Source: Bacteroidota bacterium (GTDB taxonomy: Bacteria; Bacteroidota; Bacteroidia; UKL13-3). From it: a DNA stretch of 38,668 nucleotides. The DNA lies in NCBI GenBank assembly GCA_034439655.1, contig JAWXAU010000090.1:1-38668 (forward strand), given 5' to 3'. Numbering within the stretch: position 1 is the first letter of the stretch; every line of letters begins with the position of its first letter. The notes below the pieces were generated by a model. It worked only from the letters and a program-made list of their open reading frames with translations. It had not been told where the DNA came from and did not search any database. Below, in pieces: positions 17,114 to 25,240 of this stretch. The translations under genes were made by a program, and so were the position numbers.

Positions 17114-17638
17114 ATGCAAAAAGAATTTTTATTAAACAGTATTACAAAAGAAATGAAACTTATTCGCAGAATTTCTACTTTGGTCCCTCAGGATCAAGTT
17201 GATTTTAGACCCAAAGAAGGGATGCGAAGCACCATGGAATTATTACATTATTTATGTCGTATCGGAACGGGAATGATATCATATTGGGAACGAACAGATG
17301 GTGCAGATCCGAGAACTCATTTCGCAGAACTGAATGTAAATGTTAAAGAAATTATCTTAGCTCAAGTACCTGTCGAAATGGATAAACAAATTGCGTTGAT
17401 AGAAAAATTATTCAGCAATTTTTCAGAAGCGGAATTATATACAAAAGAAGTCACTTACCCTTGGGGCGAAAAAGCATTATTGGGTCAAGCCCTAATTGAA
17501 ACAAGTATAAAATATTTAACGTCGTACAAACTACAATTATTTGTCAACCTTAAAATGTCAACCGATTTAAAATTAGGAACTCCTGATTTGTGGAGGAAGA
17601 CGGAGATAGGGGAAATAGGAATAAGGGATAAGGAATAA
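17114..17638 (+). CDS. DinB-like four-helix protein
   Basis: A 174-residue protein resembling DinB/YfiT-like metal-binding four-helix proteins of Bacteroidota. It starts MQKEFLLNSITKEMKLIRRI, has FRPKEGMRSTMELLHYLCRI (helix 2, with a single His where the family often places a metal ligand), and VTYPWGEKALLGQALIETS. The enzymatic role is unknown; some relatives are thiol transferases. The last residues (EIGEIGIRDKE) are encoded by the low-complexity AAGGAATAAGG element, so the natural C-terminus may have been overwritten. It is convergent with paaC and has no operon partner. Confidence 0.75.
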   Translation: MQKEFLLNSITKEMKLIRRISTLVPQDQVDFRPKEGMRSTMELLHYLCRIGTGMISYWERTDGADPRTHFAELNVNVKEIILAQVPVEMDKQIALIEKLFSNFSEAELYTKEVTYPWGEKALLGQALIETSIKYLTSYKLQLFVNLKMSTDLKLGTPDLWRKTEIGEIGIRDKE

Positions 17639-17688
17639 GGCCATACGGCAAATGGTTGCTGGCGTCGGCCTCTTACTCCTTATTCCTT
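17630..17688. repeat. Low-complexity inverted-repeat element E3
   Basis: AAGGAATAAGG (17630-17640) pairs with CCTTATTCCTT (17678-17688). GGCC words at 17639-17642 and 17667-17670 extend the stem. The left arm lies inside the last codons of the DinB-like gene and supplies its TAA stop. The right arm ends about 18 bp from the paaC stop codon, so it could terminate both convergent transcripts. Confidence 0.75.
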
Positions 17689-17705
17689 ACCCCTTGGTAT
17701 TTACA

Positions 17706-18473
17706 TCACCATTCCGCCGAAGGATCTATTTTAAACACCTCGGTCATTTCATCTAAAAGTGGTTGTAAATATTCTGTATGTTTTCCATAGCGTCCGCCCA
17801 GTGAGGGATTCCATCCGCCACTGGCAGATTGTGCAGGGAGTTTTAAATTTGATTGTATAATAATAGGTGTAATTTTTTCTAACCATCTATTATATAATAT
17901 ATTTTCTCCTTCAAATATTTTTTCGTCTTGCAATAATTGTTCGTGTGGTCCGGTTTCAAAAATGCCAAGAGCCATATTGAAGGCATTATCCAAAGCAACT
18001 TGCATGCGGTTATGCGATTCTTCTGTAGCATTTCCCAATTGTTTCAACCATACATCGGCATGCATAATATGATACTTTATTTCACCACGATATTTGCGTG
18101 CAAGTTTTGATATAGGTTCAAATGAAGAATTAATTAACATATCAAAACGTAACCACTCCGCATGGTCAAAAAGAAAATGACGTATCAAACTAAAATCATA
18201 ACCGCCAATGGGCATCTCCACCAAATGAGAACAATGAAATTGTGCGGAGTTACGCATAAATGCAAGGGTGTCGGCATCTTGTTCGCCCAAGGTATTTAAT
18301 ATATTATATATAGCTTGGCTTTGGCCCAATTTATCCTGAGCCATGCTGCTGAAAGCGATATCCTCTTCTAGTATCGGCCCTAGTCCAGTCCACTCGCTGT
18401 TGCGGTGACCTAGTATCAGTTGGTCGTCGGCTATTTTATATAATAGTTCTTTAATAGCAATTTGCTTGTCCAT
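17706..18473 (-). CDS. paaC: Phenylacetyl-CoA 1,2-epoxidase structural subunit PaaC
   Basis: A 255-residue PaaC. It is the non-catalytic ferritin-like partner that pairs with PaaA in the multicomponent monooxygenase converting phenylacetyl-CoA to the 1,2-epoxide. Diagnostic stretches are KIADDQLILGHRNSEWTGLG, LEEDIAFSSMAQDKLGQSQA, HFLFDHAEWLRFDML and HADVWLKQLGNATEESHNRM, and the length fits the family (about 250). It follows paaB by 12 bp on the same strand. The usual next genes, paaD and paaE, do not follow; a convergent DinB-like gene does. The reductase (PaaE) and the maturation factor (PaaD) must lie elsewhere. Confidence 0.95.
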   Translation of the reverse strand: MDKQIAIKELLYKIADDQLILGHRNSEWTGLGPILEEDIAFSSMAQDKLGQSQAIYNILNTLGEQDADTLAFMRNSAQFHCSHLVEMPIGGYDFSLIRHFLFDHAEWLRFDMLINSSFEPISKLARKYRGEIKYHIMHADVWLKQLGNATEESHNRMQVALDNAFNMALGIFETGPHEQLLQDEKIFEGENILYNRWLEKITPIIIQSNLKLPAQSASGGWNPSLGGRYGKHTEYLQPLLDEMTEVFKIDPSAEW

Positions 18474-18485
18474 ATATTATATATA

Positions 18486-18848
18486 TTATTTTTGTTCTTT
18501 TTTGTACTTATTTATTTTGTCCATCACTTTATACCCGCCAGCTTCTCTATATATTTTTTCGGGAGTAGTGTCAAATATATCAGCATCTTCGTAACCAGTG
18601 CTATGTATATTGCACGACTGCACCACCCATATATTAGCGGTATGCCCTCTACGGCCAAAGGTTTCCTTAGCCATCACCAAGGCCATTTCGGCATTGGGTG
18701 CATGTATAATACCCACATGTTCGTGCTGCTCTCCGCGTTTGCGTTGGTGAAAAACTTCCCAGGTTTCCCATTGGTCAAGTTCTTTTTTTTCGGTAATATC
18801 TTCGGGAAAATTTATACGGTTTACCCTTGGGTCAATGGACTTGTTCAT
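18486..18848 (-). CDS. paaB: Phenylacetyl-CoA epoxidase subunit PaaB
   Basis: A 120-residue PaaB, the small subunit that bridges PaaAC heterodimers. Recognisable parts are WETWEVFHQRKRGEQHEHVG, IHAPNAEMALVMAKETFGRR and ANIWVVQSCNI. I start it at the ATG at 18848 (MNKSIDPRVNRINF), 8 bp after the stop of the cytochrome gene, not at the in-frame TTG upstream. It is longer than the ~95-residue enterobacterial PaaB because of N- and C-terminal extensions. It lies 12 bp before paaC but is separated from paaA by two unrelated secreted-protein genes. Confidence 0.94.
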   Translation of the reverse strand: MNKSIDPRVNRINFPEDITEKKELDQWETWEVFHQRKRGEQHEHVGIIHAPNAEMALVMAKETFGRRGHTANIWVVQSCNIHSTGYEDADIFDTTPEKIYREAGGYKVMDKINKYKKEQK

Positions 18849-18856
18849 ACTATATA

Positions 18857-19369
18857 TCAATGTAAATCAAATAATCTTACTAAATCTCTATGTTTGCCAG
18901 AAGTATGGCAACTTATACAATCGGTGCCTTTACTGCCTGCACCAATCTTTACCGAGCCACTGGGTTTATATTCGGCCCAAACCCAACCATTGCCCGCATT
19001 TGAAGCTTTAGGCATTTTATACATTACGGCATATAAACTTAAGGAACCTAATTGTGAGCCGCTCGTTTCTTTTATAATTAAAGAAGAGTCGGGGAAACTT
19101 GCACCTGCGGGTAATTTTCCATCACTACCCAATACAGAATTTGCCTTAGCATTAAAATGAACACGCATAAATTTATCATGCGGGCTCGAAGGGTCGGATG
19201 CTATATAGTTGGTATTATTCTTATAATAAAACAATCCAGAATTGGTTACCAAATCAAACAATGCTTCATCAGTAACACCATTTGCATCCACACTGGGATT
19301 GTGTTTGCAAGTGGTGGTTGCAAAAATAAACATCAAACCCAAAGACAATATACTTATACATTTTACCAC
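18857..19369 (-). CDS. Cytochrome P460-like c-type heme lipoprotein
   Basis: A 170-residue exported protein. The N-terminal helix ends ATTTC, a plausible lipobox with Cys21. The body matches the cytochrome P460 fold by pattern: HDKFMRVHFN, FPDSSLIIKE, LYAVMYKMP, GWVWAEYKP, then a single heme-binding CISCH (Cys151, Cys154, His155) near the C-terminus. P460 proteins oxidise hydroxylamine or act on other small molecules; many Bacteroidota relatives are uncharacterised. The start is GTG at 19369, overlapping the preceding T9SS gene's TAA by 7 nt. It is embedded between paaA and paaB, so co-transcription with the epoxidase is likely. Confidence 0.8.
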   Translation of the reverse strand: MVKCISILSLGLMFIFATTTCKHNPSVDANGVTDEALFDLVTNSGLFYYKNNTNYIASDPSSPHDKFMRVHFNAKANSVLGSDGKLPAGASFPDSSLIIKETSGSQLGSLSLYAVMYKMPKASNAGNGWVWAEYKPSGSVKIGAGSKGTDCISCHTSGKHRDLVRLFDLH

Positions 19370-20754
19370 TTAACTATTTGAAGTTTAGTTATTTGGGCAG
19401 TATTATTATTGGTGGTTTTTACGATATATATTCCAGCAGGTATATCAACTACATTGCATTGTACTTTTGTATAACCACTTCCAATTTTATTGTTATATAG
19501 TTCTTTGATTTGCTTGCCAGAAATGTCTAATAATTGTATAATCATATTGCCAGAATTCATGCTATTTACATCAATGATGATGATATCATTTGCAGGATTA
19601 GGAAATACTTGCATTTGTATATTATTGTCTACTGTATTAATAGCATTCACGTCGTTTAGTTCTAGCTTGTCAATGTATAATACAGAGCCATCTTGTGGGT
19701 CTCCATCCTCGGCACCAGCAAACAAAATAATACTTGCACTATCAGGTATACCTGCAAAACCAATATCATATTTAATTATAGAATTGAATGCAGAATAAGT
19801 TGATACATTTGCAGTAGAACGGAATTCGCCTTGGCCAACATTTGCACCACCTTTGTACACAGCAATTACAAATTTGCAAGTGTCGCCATTCTTTGGAGCA
19901 TATTTATAATACCCAGTTAGGTTCAAATATTTTTTGTTAATGGGAAATGTGGGGTAATCGTCTGTGGAAGAATTCAAATCAGTTTTGCCAGAGAATGCTA
20001 CCCCAGGGAGGGTGCCACTTCCTGTATAGCTTCTATTTGTCAATTTCAAAGCAAAACTTCCATCTTTTGCATCAGAGGTTTTTTCGGTAGTCATAACCGG
20101 CATTCCGATAAATTGAGAAAAAATACTGCTCGTGCTCCAATCAGTAGGTTCATCCATATTTGTGGTGTTTAAGGTTTCAAAACCAGGATTGATTATAGTG
20201 CCTTCTTTTGTTCCATTTTTAGTTAGAGATACATCATCTATTATAACCCAACTATTTGAACTATCTATTGATCCCAATGACATTATAATAGCTATTGTGT
20301 CCAATTTGGCAATAGGGAGAAAGAATGTAATTGGGATTTTTATTAGCGTAAAATTAGTGGAATCGCTTACTGAAAAATTAGCAAAAGCGAATGCAATTTG
20401 TGATCCTGACTTTCCGCCCGAAACAATAACTTGACAACTATCATCAGTTGCAAAATATCCTTTGGCATAAAACGATAAAGTATCAGGGCGACCTACATAC
20501 GGCCAGCCACCGCCTGCAGCACCAGCAGTATAACCAATAGTGGCCTGTTGCCCGCTGTAGGCTATATGTTCCATGAACATAGCTGAATTGCCTTGGTTTG
20601 CTTTTGTGGTGAGCGATGCGGGTCCAAAGGCAATCCAATGGTCGATTGCGGAGAAAGAATATTTTCCCCAATTTTCAAACGAAGCATTGGGAATTTGAGC
20701 CCATGCACTGGTTGTGATAGTAAGAGCAACAATGTATAATAGTATTTTTTTCAT
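19363..20754 (-). CDS. T9SS protein with two carbohydrate-binding-like beta-sandwiches
   Basis: A 463-residue secreted protein. It has a signal peptide (MKKILLYIVALTITTSAWAQ), then two jelly-roll-like modules: IPNASFENWG ... WVIIDDVSL (about 20-180) and IINPGFETLN ... VLYIDKLEL (about 187-370). Each opens with an N..FE.. motif and closes with an IDD/IDKLEL strand, as in PCMD or CBM-like domains. A T9SS type A domain follows from about 380 (VFPNPANDIIIIDV ... LLDISGKQIKELYN ... IPAGIYIVKT). It is probably surface-anchored and glycan-binding; no catalytic residues were seen. It begins 38 bp after the paaA stop, on the same strand. Confidence 0.85.
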   Translation of the reverse strand: MKKILLYIVALTITTSAWAQIPNASFENWGKYSFSAIDHWIAFGPASLTTKANQGNSAMFMEHIAYSGQQATIGYTAGAAGGGWPYVGRPDTLSFYAKGYFATDDSCQVIVSGGKSGSQIAFAFANFSVSDSTNFTLIKIPITFFLPIAKLDTIAIIMSLGSIDSSNSWVIIDDVSLTKNGTKEGTIINPGFETLNTTNMDEPTDWSTSSIFSQFIGMPVMTTEKTSDAKDGSFALKLTNRSYTGSGTLPGVAFSGKTDLNSSTDDYPTFPINKKYLNLTGYYKYAPKNGDTCKFVIAVYKGGANVGQGEFRSTANVSTYSAFNSIIKYDIGFAGIPDSASIILFAGAEDGDPQDGSVLYIDKLELNDVNAINTVDNNIQMQVFPNPANDIIIIDVNSMNSGNMIIQLLDISGKQIKELYNNKIGSGYTKVQCNVVDIPAGIYIVKTTNNNTAQITKLQIVKW

Positions 20755-20792
20755 TTGTATATTTATTTATTTTGTTATATATATATTCTTAG

Positions 20793-21782
20793 TTAAGCTA
20801 AAGGAACTACATAAGCAGATTCTTTCGTATTCAAAGCTCTGCGAACCCATGCACCTTCGGTTTCTGCCCATTTGCGTACCCCCAATCTTTCTTTATTGCA
20901 TGGGCCGTCGCCATTAATTACGCGTTTAAATTCATCCCAATCGGGTTCAGTGTATTCCCATTTTCCAGTAGTTTCATTCTTTTTAAATGCAGGGTCGGGG
21001 AGTACCAAACCAAGATCCCAAATTTTTGGAACATACATATTAAAAAACTGGTTACGCATATCATCGTTGCTCGCCATTTTCACTTTCCACTTCATCAGTA
21101 TTGCACCATGCACACTTTCCTTATCCGATGGACCAAAGAAATGCATAATAGGAGGCCACCAGCGGGTCAATGCTTCTTGCACCATTTGCCTTTGCGTCTT
21201 AGTGCCAGTTGCCAAATGTACCACTACATCGTGACCATATTTAAGGTGAAAAGATTCTTCGGAACATATACGTTCTAATGCTCGGCAATAGGGACCATAA
21301 CTTCCTTTGCTATTGGCTACTTGGTTCACGATAGCACCCGCATCAATTAGCCAAGCTATTACTGCGGTATCGGCCCAAGTAACGGCGGGGTAATTAAATA
21401 CATTGCTATATTTCGATTTGCCCGTGAGCAAATCATCAATCATGGCTTCACGGCTTTTACCAAGGGTTTCGGCGGCAGAGTATAATAGTTGTGCATGGCC
21501 CATTTCGTCTTGCACTTTCGCCATCAACGATAGTTTGCGACGAAAACCAGGGGCACGTGTTATCCAAGTTCCTTCCGGCAAAGCACCGATTACTTCGCTG
21601 TGGGCATGTTGCTCTATCATACGTATAAGTTGTTTTCGATACTCTTTGGGCATCCAATCCATAGGTTCTATTTTGTCGCCACCTGCAATGCGGGCTTCAA
21701 ATTCTTCTAACTTTTGCAAGTCCTCACCTTCAAGAAATGAAGGAATTTTTTCGTTGGGGTCGATGTATGCGTTACCGTACAT
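20793..21782 (-). CDS. paaA: Phenylacetyl-CoA 1,2-epoxidase catalytic subunit PaaA
   Basis: A 329-residue diiron oxygenase subunit that inserts one oxygen atom into the ring of phenylacetyl-CoA. Candidate iron ligands are visible: EQHAHSE (57-63), DEMGH (92-96) and EESFH (175-179), in the E...ExxH...ExxH arrangement of ferritin-like oxygenases. Also typical are [33 protein letters not shown] and PEPD-like [19 protein letters not shown]. It is the first paa structural gene on this strand, downstream of the TetR gene but separated from it by a 260-bp low-complexity repeat. It is followed by a T9SS gene rather than paaB. Confidence 0.96.
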   Translation of the reverse strand: MYGNAYIDPNEKIPSFLEGEDLQKLEEFEARIAGGDKIEPMDWMPKEYRKQLIRMIEQHAHSEVIGALPEGTWITRAPGFRRKLSLMAKVQDEMGHAQLLYSAAETLGKSREAMIDDLLTGKSKYSNVFNYPAVTWADTAVIAWLIDAGAIVNQVANSKGSYGPYCRALERICSEESFHLKYGHDVVVHLATGTKTQRQMVQEALTRWWPPIMHFFGPSDKESVHGAILMKWKVKMASNDDMRNQFFNMYVPKIWDLGLVLPDPAFKKNETTGKWEYTEPDWDEFKRVINGDGPCNKERLGVRKWAETEGAWVRRALNTKESAYVVPLA

Positions 21783-21805
21783 ATTATTTTATTATTTATT
21801 TTTTT

Positions 21806-22041
21806 AGTGGTCAGCCCGCCGCGGCGGGCAGTGGTCAGTAATCAGTGATTCGCCGCCGCGGACGTCGTCAGCAAACTGCCTTCTGCTTACTAACCACTAC
21901 TTACTGTCTACTATCTACTACTTACTGTCTACTGTCTACTACTTACTGCCTACTACTTACTGTCTACTGTCTACTTTCTACTTTCTACTGACTACTACTT
22001 ACTGTTTACTACTTACTGTTTACTGTTTACTGTCTACTGTC
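21806..22041. repeat. Low-complexity inverted-repeat/satellite element E4
   Basis: The 35 bp at 21806-21840 duplicate 10307-10341 and contain the palindrome GCCCGCCGCGGCGGGC. AGTGGTCAGTAATCAG (21830-21845) pairs, with two mismatches, with CTGCTTACTAACCACT (21883-21898). From about 21895 to 22041 the DNA is an imperfect tandem of TACTGTC/TACTACT words. On the minus strand this reads GTAGACAGTAGACAG and starts at the TAG stop of the tetR gene. It occupies the whole tetR-paaA gap (21783-22043); no gene was seen. Confidence 0.75.
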
Positions 22042-22043
22042 TA

Positions 22044-22619
22044 CTATATTGGTTTCTTTAATCCGGTTAAAACAAAGTCTGCTAATTTTTGTGCTATTTC
22101 TGAGGGTTTCATTTTTCCTTTGGGGTTATACCATTCCGAAATCCAATTAACGGCCGATAGTATGGTGAGCACTGCAAAACGCTTATCGCCCTCCGCAAAA
22201 ATTTGTTCTGTTTCGCCGGTATTAATAATTTCTGTGAATCCTTGTTCGTATTTGTTACGGAGTATAATAAATTCATTCTTTTTTATTTCTTGCAAATGTC
22301 GCCATTCATGGGTGAAAACTTTAGAGGCATTGGAATCGGCACAAATAATTTCAACATGATTTTTAATCGCCAATCTCAACTTTTCTTCAGCATTAAAATA
22401 TATATCGTTCACTTCATCTATGGCGGTTATGAGTTTATTGCCCATGCTGAAACAGATATCTTGCAACAGGTCGTCTTTCGATTGGATATAAGTATAGAGC
22501 GAACTTGCTTCCAAGCCCATATCGGCAGCCAACTCTCGCATGGATGAACCCGTAAAACCTTTGTTGGCAAAGCGTTTACAGGCCATTTCTATTATCTGTT
22601 GACGACGTCGGTCTACCAT
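22044..22619 (-). CDS. TetR/AcrR-family regulator, candidate PaaR-type repressor
   Basis: A 191-residue one-component regulator. The N-terminal helix-turn-helix is clear: [20 protein letters not shown], then [20 protein letters not shown] and [11 protein letters not shown]. The all-helical C-terminal ligand domain is typical of acyl-CoA-responsive members, but its ligand cannot be read from sequence. I start at the ATG at 22619 (MVDRRRQQ). A 7-2-7 palindrome is centred about 12 bp upstream, next to the -7 element, so autorepression is likely. It points toward paaA, so control of phenylacetate genes is the natural inference. Confidence 0.88.
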   Translation of the reverse strand: MVDRRRQQIIEMACKRFANKGFTGSSMRELAADMGLEASSLYTYIQSKDDLLQDICFSMGNKLITAIDEVNDIYFNAEEKLRLAIKNHVEIICADSNASKVFTHEWRHLQEIKKNEFIILRNKYEQGFTEIINTGETEQIFAEGDKRFAVLTILSAVNWISEWYNPKGKMKPSEIAQKLADFVLTGLKKPI

Positions 22620-22623
22620 TGTA

Positions 22624-22639
22624 CCTAACAAGTGTTAGG
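22624..22639. promoter_or_regulatory. TetR operator palindrome CCTAACA-AG-TGTTAGG
   Basis: A perfect 7-2-7 inverted repeat lies 4 bp upstream of the tetR ATG. It abuts the -7 promoter element (22640-22647), so it covers the expected transcription start. Its shape resembles the CNAACGNNCGTTNG site recalled for Thermus PaaR, with A/T in place of the central G/C. No second full copy was found in the window. Confidence 0.7.
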
Positions 22640-22670
22640 CAAAAGTAAACCATACTAATGGCATTTCAAT
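22640..22670 (-). promoter_or_regulatory. Promoter of the tetR gene
   Basis: On the minus strand TACTTTTG (22647-22640) is an exact TAnnTTTG -7 element. ATTG (22670-22667), one mismatch from TTTG, lies 19 bp upstream. The start site would fall inside the operator palindrome at 22624-22639. Confidence 0.6.
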
Positions 22671-22704
22671 TTTTTTTTGAAAAGCCAGCAATAATATTCT
22701 TGGC

Positions 22705-22739
22705 TTTGATTGAGCAAGCCCTATTTTGTACTAATTTTG
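22705..22739 (+). promoter_or_regulatory. Promoter of the wzz-like/ligase gene pair
   Basis: TTTG (22705-22708), a 23-bp spacer and TAATTTTG (22732-22739) match the Bacteroidota consensus. The ATG at 22749 follows within 10 bp, which implies a very short or absent leader. It also shows that the upstream in-frame ATG at 22710 is not the real start. Confidence 0.55.
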
Positions 22740-22748
22740 CCCCATATT

Positions 22749-23777
22749 ATGACAACTGAAAATAATTCAAATCAAGTGGAATATCATTTCAATGTGATTG
22801 AAATGATACAGATATTGTGGAAATGGCGAAAAAAAATTATCATCGTTATACTTATCGCAGCAGGTATTTCGGCCATTGCCACCGGGCCATGGTTTATTAC
22901 ACCATTGTTCAAATCGAACATGATATTTTACCCAACGGTCAACAATTCTTTCTCAGCCAGTTTCTTAAAGGATAATGTGGGCGACAAAAGCGACCCACTA
23001 GTGTTTGGCACAGAGGTGCAAGTGGAGGAGATGTTGCAAATTTTGAATTCAGATTTGACACGTGGTGCCGTGATGCAGCATTTCGATTTATTGAATCATT
23101 ATCATTTAGAGCCAGACGATGACCATAGATATGTAAAACTAGGTCGTATATATGATCGTAAAGTCAGTTTCAAACGTACCGAATTTACCTCGATTGAATG
23201 CACGGTGCTTGATGAAGATCCACTGTTCGCTGCCAAAATGATTGATGGTATTTCCGATATCATGGACTCTATTAAAACACAAATACAAAGGCAAGTTGCT
23301 AGGCAGGCACTAACTATTGTAGAAGAAGCATATCATGCCAAACGCAGCGAAATAAAGTATTATAATGATTCACTAAACCGCCTAGGCGATTTGGGCGTGT
23401 TCAATGTGGCTGAGCAAGCCAAGGTGCTCACAGACATACAATTGAAAGGTGGGGCAAATACCGATGTGCAAAAACAACTCTTGGCCAAATACGGTCGTTC
23501 GTTTGAAACCCTTGCCAGAACTGTATTCTTGGAGCTAGAGAAGGAATCGGATCTGAGAAAATTTTATGACCAAGCTCGTATTGATGCTAGTGCCAATGTG
23601 CAGCATAAATTCATTGTGAGCAAATCGGGACCATCGCAATTTAAAGCATATCCCATTAGGTCGCTGTTCTTATTGCTTACTTGCTTGGCCACACTCATAT
23701 TTACTTGCTTAACAATTTTGGTTTACGAGAAAATATATTTGCCCAATAAAAAGCCTTCCATTGCAACTACTGCTTAA
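22749..23777 (+). CDS. Wzz-type polysaccharide chain-length/co-polymerase protein
   Basis: A 342-residue inner-membrane protein with Wzz topology. A short cytoplasmic start is followed by helix 1 (KKIIIVILIAAGISAIA), a large periplasmic region with coiled-coil-forming segments, and helix 2 near the end (SLFLLLTCLATLIFTCLTIL). No C-terminal kinase domain is present. Such proteins set polymer length in O-antigen or exopolysaccharide synthesis. The start at 22749 (MTTENNSNQVEYHF) is supported by the promoter at 22705-22739. It overlaps the downstream ligase/polymerase gene by 17 nt, so both probably act on one polysaccharide; the rest of the pathway lies outside the window. Confidence 0.85.
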   Translation: MTTENNSNQVEYHFNVIEMIQILWKWRKKIIIVILIAAGISAIATGPWFITPLFKSNMIFYPTVNNSFSASFLKDNVGDKSDPLVFGTEVQVEEMLQILNSDLTRGAVMQHFDLLNHYHLEPDDDHRYVKLGRIYDRKVSFKRTEFTSIECTVLDEDPLFAAKMIDGISDIMDSIKTQIQRQVARQALTIVEEAYHAKRSEIKYYNDSLNRLGDLGVFNVAEQAKVLTDIQLKGGANTDVQKQLLAKYGRSFETLARTVFLELEKESDLRKFYDQARIDASANVQHKFIVSKSGPSQFKAYPIRSLFLLLTCLATLIFTCLTILVYEKIYLPNKKPSIATTA

Positions 23778-25200
23778 TCATCAACGTTGGTTTTGGTTGT
23801 TGACCTTATTATTTATAACGGTCAATGTTTTATTGGTTGCCAATAATATTTATTATGGTCTTTTTTTTCCGCTGGTGGCAGCAATAGTTCTGGTTGGTAT
23901 TTATCGTTTTGATTTGTTGATTATGCTAACGGCCATGCTCACCCCGCTATCATTCAGGTTTAACAATATAGGTTTTGGAATAGGCTTGGACATGCCCTCC
24001 GATTTATTGCTTTTACTGATGGGCGGTATCGTCATATTCAAATTTTTTGCAGATGGGCAGGCCGATATGAAAATTATCAAACACCCAATCACGTTAGCAA
24101 TATTTATCAATTTGTTCTGGATTGCTTTTACCAGTATCACCAGCAGCATGCCCTTGGTTTCCATCAAATATTTTTTATCGAGATTCCTGTATGTAATAGT
24201 ATTTTACTTCGCCCTAGCACATGTTTTTAAAAACCTGGACAAAATAAAATTGTATTTTTGGCTTTATATAATTCCTTTTGCAGGCATCATTATATATACC
24301 TTAATCCAACATTCAGAATACAGTTTCGACCAGCGTGCAAGCTACGGCATGAGCCAGCCTTTCTATATTAACCACGGCATTTATTCTATTCCAATTGCTT
24401 TCTTTGTCCCGTTTCTCATTGCAGTGCTGGGCAATGGGCATAAGTTGAATTACAGCTTGCCTTTTCGCAGTATTTGTTTAGCATTAATAGGTTTGTTTAT
24501 AGTAGGACTTATATATAGTTATACCCGTGCTGCATGGATAAGTTTGATAGCGGCCTTAGGTTTAGCAGTTATATTATATTTCCGTTTTAAGTGGTACATA
24601 TATGCCTTGGGAATTCTTGTAGTACTTATGGTAGGTTATTCTATGCGTGAGCGGTTGCAATTGATGCTTCACAAAAACAAACAAGTATCAGCAGATAATT
24701 TGGAGCAGCATATAAAATCAATATATAATATCTCTAACGACGACTCAAACCTAGAACGCATTAACCGCTGGCGTAGTGCATTGCGTATGACAGCCGAGCG
24801 GCCGTGGTTTGGCTTTGGGGCGGGTACCTACAAATTCCAGTACGCTCCATACCAGCGAGCCAAGGAACTAACTAAAATAAGTACCAATTTTGGAACCGTG
24901 GGCAACGCACACAGCGAGTATTTCCAACCCTTGGCCGAAATAGGGGTGATTGGGCTACTCAGCTTTTTGTACCTGCTTTATTTGGTGGGAAAAACAGCCG
25001 TTAAGCTGCATTACAAATCGCTCGACCCCAAGGTTAGGGTTTTAAATATGGCGGCCTTGCTAGGGTTGACCACTTATTTTGTGCATGGCTTGCTCAATAA
25101 CTATAGCGATCAGGACAAAGCGGCTGTTCTAATATGGGGTTTTATAGCCATTATAGCTGCTTTAGATATTTATCACGATAAAAAAACAAAATTGGTATAA
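23761..25200 (+). CDS. O-antigen ligase/polymerase family membrane protein
   Basis: A 479-residue polytopic membrane protein with about a dozen hydrophobic segments. The Wzy_C/WaaL signature lies in the second half: RINRWRSALRMTAERPWFGF, GAGTYKFQY, then VGNAHSEYFQPLAEIGVIGL. The H.EY....AE.G..G motif is typical of ligases and polymerases such as WaaL, ExoQ and Wzy. Ligase and polymerase cannot be separated from sequence; the Wzz partner immediately upstream favours polymerase. The start is a TTG at 23761 overlapping the wzz-like gene; no closer ATG exists. Confidence 0.87.
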   Translation: MQLLLNHQRWFWLLTLLFITVNVLLVANNIYYGLFFPLVAAIVLVGIYRFDLLIMLTAMLTPLSFRFNNIGFGIGLDMPSDLLLLLMGGIVIFKFFADGQADMKIIKHPITLAIFINLFWIAFTSITSSMPLVSIKYFLSRFLYVIVFYFALAHVFKNLDKIKLYFWLYIIPFAGIIIYTLIQHSEYSFDQRASYGMSQPFYINHGIYSIPIAFFVPFLIAVLGNGHKLNYSLPFRSICLALIGLFIVGLIYSYTRAAWISLIAALGLAVILYFRFKWYIYALGILVVLMVGYSMRERLQLMLHKNKQVSADNLEQHIKSIYNISNDDSNLERINRWRSALRMTAERPWFGFGAGTYKFQYAPYQRAKELTKISTNFGTVGNAHSEYFQPLAEIGVIGLLSFLYLLYLVGKTAVKLHYKSLDPKVRVLNMAALLGLTTYFVHGLLNNYSDQDKAAVLIWGFIAIIAALDIYHDKKTKLV

Positions 25201-25206
25201 TCATTG

Positions 25207-25214
25207 TATTTTTG
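25207..25214 (+). promoter_or_regulatory. -7 element upstream of the thioredoxin-like gene
   Basis: TATTTTTG matches TAnnTTTG, 26 bp before the ATG at 25241. No clear -33 element is visible. Confidence 0.4.
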
Positions 25215-25240
25215 TACAAAATTTCAAATCAATACATACC

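Noticed and set aside
21895-22041. Tandem array resembling a CRISPR
   Set aside because: Units are 7-11 bp, degenerate and have no unique spacers; no cas genes are near.
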